Shown here piece by piece: positions 14,818 through 21,142 of a stretch of 21,456 nt of DNA; the first letter of the stretch is position 1, and every line of letters begins with the position of its first letter. The notes beneath the pieces are model-generated. The model searched no databases. It saw only the letters and a list, made by a program, of their open reading frames with translations, and was not told where the DNA came from. The position numbers and the translations under genes are program-made. Location of the stretch: the NCBI GenBank assembly GCA_964480945.1, contig CAYZRX010000068.1:1-21456 (forward strand), read 5' to 3'. The stretch comes from VGWB01 sp964480945. Its GTDB lineage: Bacteria; Bacteroidota; Ignavibacteria; UBA10030.

Positions 14818-15015
14818 ATGCGACTTAGGTTTCTTATACCACTCCTTCTCATCGTCATATTCGGATCTTCCCCTTTTGGGAAAGCAGACCTCTTTGCACA
14901 AAATCCCGCTTCACGGGATTCCGCAGAGCGGAACAAGTACAACTTTTCTCAGTTCGGAAATGAGACCTGGGACTTTATCAAGCAACCGACTAAATGGGAA
15001 GGGAGTGCGAAATGA
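14818..15015 (+). pseudogene. Truncated N-terminal copy of the subfamily-B PAP2 gene
   Basis: From ATG 14818 this frame encodes 65 residues: a signal peptide (L-I-P-L-L-L-I-V-I-F-G), a short linker, then F-S-Q-F-G-N-E-T-W-D-F-I-K-Q-P-T-K-W-E-G-S, which repeats the N-terminus of the following gene (F-S-Q-F-G-N-E-T-W-S-F-I-K-Q-P-T-K-W-E-G-S). At DNA level 14938-15007 duplicates 15084-15153. The frame ends A-K-stop at 15013-15015, overlapping the next ATG as ATGA. It cannot be a phosphatase. It could be an exported mini-protein or merely a leader that couples translation; no clear ribosome site precedes it. Confidence 0.6.
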
Positions 15016-15794
15016 AACGTGGGATTTATTTATCACTTCTCTTGATCATCATATGTGAATCCTCCCTCTTCGGACAACTAAAATATACTTTCTCTCAGTT
15101 CGGAAATGAGACCTGGAGTTTTATTAAACAACCGACCAAATGGGAAGGGAGTGATTGGCTCAATATCGGTCTGATAAGCGCAGGAACATTTTTGGTGATG
15201 CAAGCCGATCAACCAATTCGCGATGCAGTTCTAAAAGATCAAAGGTACTACAAAAGTGTTCCGATCGAACTCGGTAGAATGTGGGGGGAACTCTATACGC
15301 CAGTGCTGCTCTTTAGCGGTTTTGCTGCACATTCATTGCTGACAGATGACATTGGAACAAGGAAAATTGCCTATGAGATCGGGCAGGCTTCGCTCTACGC
15401 CGGCGCAGTTACTCAGCTCCTCAAGATCGCAATTGGCAGGACAAGACCTTATGTCAACGAGGGCTCTAGGTCGTTTCATCCATTCTCATCGTTTTCTTTT
15501 AAACAAGCTTATCAGTCGCTTCCTAGTGGGCACAATACTATTGCATTTGTCTTATGCACTGTTCTTTCAAGGAACGCCAAACCGGTTTGGTTAAAAGGAA
15601 TAGCCTACTTACCGGCCGCACTAACATTAGTCTCTCGAGTTTATCAAGATCATCACTGGTCATCTGATGAATTTCTCGGCGCAGCAGTCGGTTACTGTGT
15701 TGCGACCTGGGTCGTAGATCTCCATGAGCAAAAGGAAAACCGAATCCACATGTCATCTGTCTTTCCCCTCACGATTAGCATTACGCTTGACTAA
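15012..15794 (+). CDS. PAP2-superfamily phosphatase, subfamily B
   Basis: A 260-residue protein starts at ATG 15012, overlapping the previous frame's TGA (ATGA) and preceded by GAAGGGAG. All three phosphatase signatures are intact: K138-x6-R145-P146 (K-I-A-I-G-R-T-R-P), P-S-G-H at 171-174, and S208-R209-x5-H215-x3-D219 (S-R-V-Y-Q-D-H-H-W-S-S-D). Members act on lipid phosphates or diphosphates such as undecaprenyl diphosphate or phosphatidylglycerol phosphate, or on lipid A phosphate. The substrate cannot be read from the sequence. An N-terminal hydrophobic stretch ends C-E-S-S-L-F-G-Q, a signal or anchor, followed by several membrane segments. It is the only PAP2 in the window with fully canonical motifs. 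Confidence 0.92.
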   Translation: MKRGIYLSLLLIIICESSLFGQLKYTFSQFGNETWSFIKQPTKWEGSDWLNIGLISAGTFLVMQADQPIRDAVLKDQRYYKSVPIELGRMWGELYTPVLLFSGFAAHSLLTDDIGTRKIAYEIGQASLYAGAVTQLLKIAIGRTRPYVNEGSRSFHPFSSFSFKQAYQSLPSGHNTIAFVLCTVLSRNAKPVWLKGIAYLPAALTLVSRVYQDHHWSSDEFLGAAVGYCVATWVVDLHEQKENRIHMSSVFPLTISITLD

Positions 15795-15854
15795 CGTAAA
15801 TCTGATGTGCACAACAAATGCAACCATCATACCGAAATCGTAATTGACAGATGG

Positions 15855-15880
15855 CCGGAATCCCGACAGGTCGGGACCGG
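15855..15880. repeat. Short GC palindrome (REP-like)
   Basis: TCCCGAC (15861-15867) pairs with GTCGGGA (15870-15876) over a 2-nt gap, with a further CCGG/CCGG outer pairing (15855-15858 and 15877-15880). It sits 60 bases after the PAP2 stop. It resembles the palindrome at 2097-2120 in style but not in sequence. Confidence 0.5.
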
Positions 15881-15919
15881 GTTCATTTCAATCACATTTA
15901 CCATCGAGGGAAAAACATT

Positions 15920-16414
15920 ATGCGCCGTTTACTTGTATTCGCCGTAGCAGTGTTCTTGTCGAGCACTGTCGATGCACAGCTCAGGATTAATCTCAGCTTC
16001 AATGTAGATCGCCAACCAATTTGGGGTCCGACTGGTTACGATCATGTTGAATATTATTACCTGCCGGACATTGGAGTTTACTACAATGTTCCCCGGCAGA
16101 GGTTTTTCTATAATCAAGGAAGACGCTGGATAAGCAGCTCATCGTTGCCTTCCCGTTATCGTGGTTATGACTTGTATCATTCTTACAAAGTAGTGTTGAA
16201 TGAGCCGGCACCGTATCGAAACGACAAAACGTATAAAGAAAAATATTCCTCATATAAAGGTCGTCACGATCAGCAGCCGATCCGCGATAGCCGTGATTCA
16301 AAATATTTTGTAAACAAAAACCACCCCGAGCATAATAACTGGGTAAAGCAACAAAAGCACGATAAAGGTAAAGGCAAGGAAAAGGGTCGCGGCAACAAAC
16401 CTGCGAAAAAATAA
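15920..16414 (+). CDS. Exported basic hypothetical protein, Tyr/Arg-rich with Lys-rich tail
   Basis: A 164-residue protein starts at ATG 15920, with GAGGG nine bases upstream; ATG 15851 in the same frame has none. A signal peptide (L-L-V-F-A-V-A-V-F-L-S-S-T-V-D-A-Q) ends near residue 20. The mature part has Y-Y-Y-L-P-D-I-G-V-Y-Y-N-V-P-R-Q-R-F-F-Y-N-Q-G-R-R-W-I, a Tyr/Trp-rich module of a kind often found in exported proteins of Bacteroidota-like bacteria. It ends with a Lys/Gly-rich basic tail (K-G-K-G-K-E-K-G-R-G-N-K-P-A-K-K). The overall layout, an aromatic module followed by a basic tail, echoes the DUF6600 protein at 10448. Function unknown. Confidence 0.75.
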   Translation: MRRLLVFAVAVFLSSTVDAQLRINLSFNVDRQPIWGPTGYDHVEYYYLPDIGVYYNVPRQRFFYNQGRRWISSSSLPSRYRGYDLYHSYKVVLNEPAPYRNDKTYKEKYSSYKGRHDQQPIRDSRDSKYFVNKNHPEHNNWVKQQKHDKGKGKEKGRGNKPAKK

Positions 16415-16462
16415 CAGACAACACAAAAAAGATCGGAATGGGAATGTTGGGAAATTGAATCA

Positions 16463-16509
16463 CTCCGCAGGTAAACAAGAACATGGATGTTCTTGAACGA
16501 CCTGCGGAG
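16463..16509 (+). terminator. Long two-part stem-loop after the basic protein gene
   Basis: CTCCGCAGGT (16463-16472) pairs with ACCTGCGGAG (16500-16509). Inside it CAAGAACAT (16476-16484) pairs with ATGTTCTTG (16487-16495), leaving AAA and AACG as an internal loop and a 2-base tip. There is no T-tract. It may end or protect the upstream transcript, or be recognised as DNA. Confidence 0.5.
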
Positions 16510-16577
16510 AGGGGGATCAGTCACAATAGTAACTTACACCTTGATCGCATTTACATCGAACTCACAAGGGAAGGAAT

Positions 16578-16742
16578 ATGTCCATGGACTTCAAGAAAAA
16601 CGTAGGGATGTTGCTGCTGGGCATCTGGCTTATAGTCTCGGGTGTGGCAGCACTTGTCCCGGCTGTGTTTTTCAACGGCCTGGCAACGATCTTGGCGATC
16701 CTCGCCGTCCTCGCTGGAATATTCATCTTGATGCGTCGATAG
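16578..16742 (+). CDS. Small two-span membrane protein
   Basis: A 54-residue frame starts at ATG 16578, directly after GGGAAGGA (16568-16575), with TAG at 16740-16742. After a short charged start (D-F-K-K-N) it has two membrane segments: V-G-M-L-L-L-G-I-W-L-I-V-S-G-V-A-A-L and A-T-I-L-A-I-L-A-V-L-A-G-I-F-I-L, closing M-R-R. The pattern (G-x-x-L-L-G-I-W-L-I-x-x-G) is common in small inner-membrane proteins of unknown function. Confidence 0.75.
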   Translation: MSMDFKKNVGMLLLGIWLIVSGVAALVPAVFFNGLATILAILAVLAGIFILMRR

Positions 16743-16762
16743 ATCAACGTCGTTCGTGAATT

Positions 16763-17002
16763 GTGGAAGCTGCCGCACCGACCAAATTGGAAGCGAGTAA
16801 TTGGCCAAAACTTGGTGTCATAGGTGCCGGAACATTCTTGCTCATGCAAGTCGATCAGCCAATTCGCGATGAGGTTCTAAAAGATCAAAGATGCTGCGAG
16901 GGTGTTCTGATGGAATTCGGCAGAACGTGGGAGGAACTCTTTACGCCAGTGCTGCTCTTTGGCGGTTTTGCTGCACATTCTCAGTCGCAAAAAAAACCAT
17001 GA
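16763..17002 (+). pseudogene. Internal fragment of a subfamily-B PAP2 gene
   Basis: The open frame (from TTG 16763, 79 residues) matches residues about 42-108 of the PAP2 at 15012: W-P-K-L-G-V-I-G-A-G-T-F-L-L-M-Q-V-D-Q-P-I-R-D-E-V-L-K-D-Q-R, then F-T-P-V-L-L-F-G-G-F-A-A-H-S, after which homology stops abruptly at about 16981. The homologous DNA begins at about 16776. No signal peptide and no catalytic motif remain. It ends in a TGA at 17000-17002 that overlaps the ATG of the next gene as ATGA. It is a decayed duplicate, although its frame has stayed open over its full length. Confidence 0.75.
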
Positions 17003-17511
17003 TATTCAAACAACTTCGTACACTGCGTTGGCCGGATCTGCCTACTCTTCTTGGTCTTCTGTGCGTTTCTACCTCGGTGTATTGTTCATTCAAAGGGGCT
17101 TTTGCAGCCGCATACGCGCTGATTCTCGCGCAATTCATCTTTGACTATGCTGATGGGAAGCTGGCACGAACTATTGGTGGAGGGGTCTTGGGGATCTACC
17201 TGGACAGCTTCTCGGATTTCATGGCGGTTGCCGCATCGGTCGTGTTCGGTTGGTTTGTCGGGATAAACGGTCCTGCAATGTTTATTGCCGGATTCTTGAA
17301 TATTGGCGCGGCAGCGGTGCGATTGGCTTACTTCACGACACATAAGCAAAAGGGGTTCACGGGTGTTCCAACTCCATTGGCTGCATCCGCAGTTTCAACG
17401 ATTGCTTACCTTGGATATTTCTTTGCCAAGGCAAACATTGGCTGGTTTGTGATTTTCTATTTTGCTTCCGCCATTGCGATGATTTCCGATTTGAGAATGA
17501 AGAAAATATAA
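16999..17511 (+). CDS. CDP-alcohol phosphatidyltransferase family protein
   Basis: A 170-residue membrane protein starts at ATG 16999, overlapping the preceding frame's stop as ATGA; no ribosome site is seen, so it may depend on coupled translation. It carries the family signature D-x2-D-G-x2-A-R...G-x3-D-x3-D as D-Y-A-D-G-K-L-A-R-T-I-G-G-G-V-L-G-I-Y-L-D..D. Only seven residues lie between A-R and the Gly, where eight is usual. The enzyme class moves a phosphatidyl group from CDP-diacylglycerol to an alcohol (serine, glycerol phosphate, inositol phosphate) in the inner membrane; the acceptor cannot be told. Next to PAP2 phosphatases it could make a phosphorylated lipid that one of them then dephosphorylates, as PgsA and PgpB do (inference). 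Confidence 0.85.
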   Translation: MIFKQLRTLRWPDLPTLLGLLCVSTSVYCSFKGAFAAAYALILAQFIFDYADGKLARTIGGGVLGIYLDSFSDFMAVAASVVFGWFVGINGPAMFIAGFLNIGAAAVRLAYFTTHKQKGFTGVPTPLAASAVSTIAYLGYFFAKANIGWFVIFYFASAIAMISDLRMKKI

Positions 17512-17521
17512 TCGAATTCTT

Positions 17522-18601
17522 ATGGCTGATCAAAGTAATGCTCTTAACGGAACGCGCTTCCTCGTTATCGCGGCAGCGCTCGTGATTGTCATCTACGGCA
17601 TCAATCAGGCACAGTCGGTTGTTGCATTGTTCCTTGTCTCTGTTTTCCTCGCTCTCCTCGGAACGCCGCCGGTACTCTGGCTAGAACGAAAACGCGTTCC
17701 TTCTCTTGTAGCGGTGATGATCGTAATGGCAGGCATGATTACTCTTCTGCTGATTATCGGTGCAGTGGTAGGATCGTCTCTCAGCACCTTTTCCGACGTC
17801 TTGCCTTCGTATCAGGCACGCCTGCACGAGCAAGTCTTGGCGCTCAAGGCGCTCTTGGCAAGGAAGGAAATAGTAATCACTGACTCGGTCTTGCTTGAGT
17901 ACCTCAATCCGGGGGCGGCGATGAGCCTGACTGCCGGCTTGCTCACAGGGGTGGGTTCAGCGCTTTCCAACATCGTCCTCATCTTGCTCACGGTAACATT
18001 CATTCTCCTTGAGGCCTCAAGCTTCCCCATCAAGCTCCGTTCTGTACTCGGTGATCCTCAACGCGCCTTTCCCCGATTCACGAAGTTTGTCAATGATATC
18101 AAGCGTTACATGGTCATCAAGACGATCATCAGTCTTACCGCGGGGGTCACAATAGGGTTATGGTTGTTCATCCTCGGCGTGGATTTTCCCGTTCTCTGGG
18201 GTTTCCTGGCCTTTCTGCTCCACTACATACCCAATCTGGGTCAAATTATGGCCGCCATTCCTGCGGTGCTACTGGCGTTCATTCAACTCGGTATGGGACC
18301 TGCCGCGCTTGCCGGAGCCGGGTACCTCGTGGTGGGCTTCGTACTGGGAAATGTGGTTGAGCCGCGGCTTATGGGGCGCAAACTCGGATTGTCGACACTG
18401 GTCGTCTTTCTCTCTCTCATTTTTTGGGGGAGCCTGCTCGGTCCCATCGGTGTGGTGCTCTGCGTTCCCTTCACCATGACCCTGAAGTTCGCCTTTGAGA
18501 GCAGCAAAAGCACGCGATGGATAGGGGTCTTGCTCGAGTCGGAAAAGTCCGCCGAGAGTATTCCACCGGCGATGAAAAAGAAGATCCGTGCTGACGCTTG
18601 A
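17522..18601 (+). CDS. AI-2E family transporter (permease)
   Basis: A 359-residue integral membrane protein starts at ATG 17522, ten bases after the previous stop. Its layout fits the family: two or three N-terminal membrane segments (residues about 12-85) ending near L-L-L-I-I-G-A-V-V-G, a soluble stretch (about 90-145), then five more segments. Diagnostic sequences include K-T-I-I-S-L-T-A-G-V, L-L-H-Y-I-P-N-L-G-Q-I-M-A-A-I-P-A and N-V-V-E-P-R-L-M-G-R-K-L-G-L-S-T-L-V-V-F-L-S-L-I-F-W-G. Family members include TqsA, PerM and sodium/proton antiporters, so the substrate is open. It was probably co-transcribed with the phosphatidyltransferase. The ribosome site is weak. Confidence 0.93.
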   Translation: MADQSNALNGTRFLVIAAALVIVIYGINQAQSVVALFLVSVFLALLGTPPVLWLERKRVPSLVAVMIVMAGMITLLLIIGAVVGSSLSTFSDVLPSYQARLHEQVLALKALLARKEIVITDSVLLEYLNPGAAMSLTAGLLTGVGSALSNIVLILLTVTFILLEASSFPIKLRSVLGDPQRAFPRFTKFVNDIKRYMVIKTIISLTAGVTIGLWLFILGVDFPVLWGFLAFLLHYIPNLGQIMAAIPAVLLAFIQLGMGPAALAGAGYLVVGFVLGNVVEPRLMGRKLGLSTLVVFLSLIFWGSLLGPIGVVLCVPFTMTLKFAFESSKSTRWIGVLLESEKSAESIPPAMKKKIRADA

Positions 18602-18732
18602 ATTTGGTGACGATTATCGCGGCGCTCGACACGCAACGAACAATCTCATGCGAAGCCATCTCAAACGCTCTCCCGCTCTCAACGTGTGCTCTGGAGATCG
18701 GTTTTAGTACCAATCAATGCGGAATCGGAATA

Positions 18733-19596
18733 ATGAAAACCTATCGGCGTACGGTCAGTATCGTGGCTCTTCTTGGTATCTGTCTGGCTCAACAAGCGTA
18801 TCCACAAGCTTCTGCGCGTGATTCTTCATTTCATCCATACCGTGTGAATTATTGGGTGACCGGGAGCCTCATCGGCGTTGGATTGACAACAAACTACCTC
18901 GGAGTTTCAAGGGTATTCGGCAAAAAAGAGCTGTCTCCTTCGGAAACAGAGGGATTGAATAAGAGCAATGTAAACAGTTTCGACCGCTGGGTACTCTATC
19001 AAGACCCGGCGAACAGGGCCGACTTCGGAAGATATTCAAATTATGCCGTTGCGTCTATGGTTGTGCTTCCCGCATTCCTCTTGCTTGATAAACAAATCAG
19101 TCGGGATTGGTTCGATGTGCTTCTCATGTATGCGGAAACCATGTCCATCACACCCAATATCTATGAATGGAGTCCTCTCGGAGTTACTTTTCAAAACAGA
19201 ATCCGGCCTGTTGCATACTACGATCAACTCACGTATGACGAGAGAAAATCAGGTAATAACCGGAATTCATTCTACAGCGGTCACGAGGCCGTTGTCACGG
19301 CATCCACGTTCTTTATGGTAAAGGTTTACTCCGATTACCATCCTGAAATAGGAAACAACAAATATCTCCTCTACGGCGCAGCGACAATTCCTCCTCTCAT
19401 CATGGGATATTTCAGGGTGAAAGCGCTCGCACATTTTCCTACCGATGTGTTGGTCGGCATGGGGGTTGGGGCTTTGTGCGGGATCATTATTCCCGAACTT
19501 CACCGTTTCCAGGACAAAAACATTTCACTGGGACTGTATTCATCATCCGAATCAACAGGGATCGCAATACGATGGCAGCCCGACTTTTTGAAATAG
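18733..19596 (+). CDS. PAP2-superfamily phosphatase, subfamily A (copy 2)
   Basis: A 287-residue protein starts at ATG 18733. The same frame stays open upstream to TTG 18598, but those residues have no signal peptide or family likeness. The signal segment ends A-Y-P-Q-A-S-A-R-D, and S-S-F-H-P-Y-R-V-N-Y-W-V-T-G matches S-T-F-H-P-Y-H-V-N-Y-W-V-T-G of copy 1 (13875). Altered PAP2 motifs match copy 1: R158-P159 without the usual Lys, Y-S-G-H at 181-184, and R228-x5-H234-x3-D238. The two copies also share W-Q-P-D-F-L-K at the end. The copies differ clearly along their length, so the duplication is not recent. Probable lipid-phosphate phosphatase, substrate unknown. Confidence 0.85.
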   Translation: MKTYRRTVSIVALLGICLAQQAYPQASARDSSFHPYRVNYWVTGSLIGVGLTTNYLGVSRVFGKKELSPSETEGLNKSNVNSFDRWVLYQDPANRADFGRYSNYAVASMVVLPAFLLLDKQISRDWFDVLLMYAETMSITPNIYEWSPLGVTFQNRIRPVAYYDQLTYDERKSGNNRNSFYSGHEAVVTASTFFMVKVYSDYHPEIGNNKYLLYGAATIPPLIMGYFRVKALAHFPTDVLVGMGVGALCGIIIPELHRFQDKNISLGLYSSSESTGIAIRWQPDFLK

Positions 19597-19609
19597 AAAG
19601 GAGTACAAA

Positions 19610-20257
19610 ATGAAACCAACAACTCAATCGGTTGCTTTACTCTTTACAATGCTCATCGTAGCCGTCATTGGCCTGGCAGGCTGCGATTCGACGGGCAGAC
19701 AGCGTTCAAAAGAAGCAACAACAACGATGCAAACCATGGAGAACGATATCAAATCAGTTGCCCTGCAATTGGATGCCACGGGAGCGTCGCTCGATGAACT
19801 TATGAGGCCTGGTCAATCAGATGTGAAGAAGGCTTTCAATTCATATACGGATAACGTATCAAAAATTGAGAAAATGGAGAAAGACTTCGCCAAACACGCC
19901 GATGAAATGAAGGCTCGGGGTAAGGACTATTTCGAGGAATGGCAAAAGGAAGGCGACAAATACAAAAACCCGCAGATACAGGAACTCAGTGAACAGCGTC
20001 GTATCGAACTTGGCGAAATATATGGAAGGATAGCTGAAAACAGCATAGGTGTGGAGGACGCTTTCAAAGCGTATGTATCCGACGCCAAAGAAATTCAGAA
20101 TTATCTCTCGAACGATTTGACGCCAAAAGGAATCGAGGCAATTGCCGCGATAGCCAGGAAAGTCGTCAATAACGGAGAAAACCTGCGATACGCAATAAAG
20201 AACGTCCAGGCGGCAATCGAAAAGGCAAGAGCAGAAATGATTCAAAGCGGGAGGTAA
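19610..20257 (+). CDS. DUF2959-type coiled-coil lipoprotein
   Basis: A 215-residue protein starts at ATG 19610, with GAAAGGAG at 19597-19604. A lipobox L-A-G-C at about residues 22-25 follows a long hydrophobic signal. The mature protein is mainly charged helix, including M-E-N-D-I-K-S-V-A-L-Q-L-D-A-T-G-A-S-L-D-E-L, K-A-F-N-S-Y-T-D-N-V-S-K-I-E-K-M-E-K-D and R-G-K-D-Y-F-E-E-W-Q-K-E, which fit the DUF2959 family. It lies 13 bases after the PAP2 gene, so the two are likely co-transcribed. Family function is unknown; a periplasmic structural role is inferred. Confidence 0.85.
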   Translation: MKPTTQSVALLFTMLIVAVIGLAGCDSTGRQRSKEATTTMQTMENDIKSVALQLDATGASLDELMRPGQSDVKKAFNSYTDNVSKIEKMEKDFAKHADEMKARGKDYFEEWQKEGDKYKNPQIQELSEQRRIELGEIYGRIAENSIGVEDAFKAYVSDAKEIQNYLSNDLTPKGIEAIAAIARKVVNNGENLRYAIKNVQAAIEKARAEMIQSGR

Positions 20258-20440
20258 TACTTTTCTCTTCTTCCGCCGAGATCATGATGGTTGATATTGA
20301 TGCCAATCGACTTGAGGTAGCGAAAACGTTCAGTGCAACGAAGCTTGTTCACGGCAATGGCGTTGATGAGAATCGTGAGAAAGATCGCAACGCCAAACCT
20401 GACTCTGTCAACAGCAATAAGCTGATCGGAACATGAGAGC

Positions 20441-21052
20441 ATGGAGCCAATCTTCTTCCTCAAAGGCCTGATTATTGGATTTGCGATGGCGGTTCCTATT
20501 GGGCCGATCGGTGTCATATGCATCCACAAGACACTGGCTGAGGGGCACGCACGCGGCCTGATCATCGGCCTTGGGGCTGCAACCGCAGATTCGCTGTACG
20601 GCAGTATCGCTGCGTTCGGTCTCACGTTTGTCTCGGATGCGATCGCCAGCCAGCAGTTCTGGGTGCGTCTGGTTGGAGGAGGATTACTCTTGTTTCTTGG
20701 AATAAGGACATTGCGTGCTAAGCGAAAGGATCCTATACTCCCCTTCGGCAAGACGGGATTTTGGGGATCGTACGTCTCCGCCTTTCTCCTCGCACTCACC
20801 AATCCAGTGACCATCTTTGCCTTTGTTGCTGTGTTCGCTGCCTTTGGGCTGGGACAGAGGCTTAGTATCATCTCAGCGTGCATTCTTGTCCTCGGAGTTT
20901 TTGCAGGTTCGTGTCTATGGTTTCTGACTCTTGGTTTCATTGCGACATTCTTCAGAAAAAGGCTGGATTCAGGTGGACTCAGATGGGTCAACAGGATTTC
21001 CGGCATTTTGATCATTTTATGTGGGATGGCTGCCCTGGTGAGTATGACTTGA
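20441..21052 (+). CDS. LysE-type amino-acid exporter
   Basis: A 203-residue inner-membrane protein starts at ATG 20441; its ribosome site is poor. It has about six membrane segments. The first carries the family signature A-V-P-I-G-P-I-G-V-I-C-I-H-K-T-L-A-E-G, followed by R-G-L-I-I-G-L-G-A-A-T-A-D-S-L-Y-G. The middle has L-G-I-R-T-L-R-A and F-L-L-A-L-T-N-P-V-T-I-F-A-F, where the N-P pair is typical of LysE/RhtB transporters, and the last segment is I-S-G-I-L-I-I-L-C-G-M-A-A. These proteins export amino acids or related small molecules using the proton gradient. The substrate is unknown. The gap 20258-20440 before it shows no supported plus-strand gene. Confidence 0.92.
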   Translation: MEPIFFLKGLIIGFAMAVPIGPIGVICIHKTLAEGHARGLIIGLGAATADSLYGSIAAFGLTFVSDAIASQQFWVRLVGGGLLLFLGIRTLRAKRKDPILPFGKTGFWGSYVSAFLLALTNPVTIFAFVAVFAAFGLGQRLSIISACILVLGVFAGSCLWFLTLGFIATFFRKRLDSGGLRWVNRISGILIILCGMAALVSMT

Positions 21053-21142
21053 CGTTTGCAACCATCAATCTTTCTCTCTGCACGCTTTTCAGAAAAGCAC
21101 GCGCATTGCGATCGCGACAAAGAAAGCAAGGTGATAGAGCAC

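Noticed and set aside
16891..16998. Upstream extension of the phosphatidyltransferase frame
   Set aside because: These codons lie inside the PAP2 fragment in another frame and carry no family likeness; the family N-terminus fits ATG 16999.
18598..18732. TTG-initiated extension of the second subfamily-A PAP2 protein
   Set aside because: It would put 45 residues ahead of a typical signal peptide; the paralogue at 13875 has no such extension.
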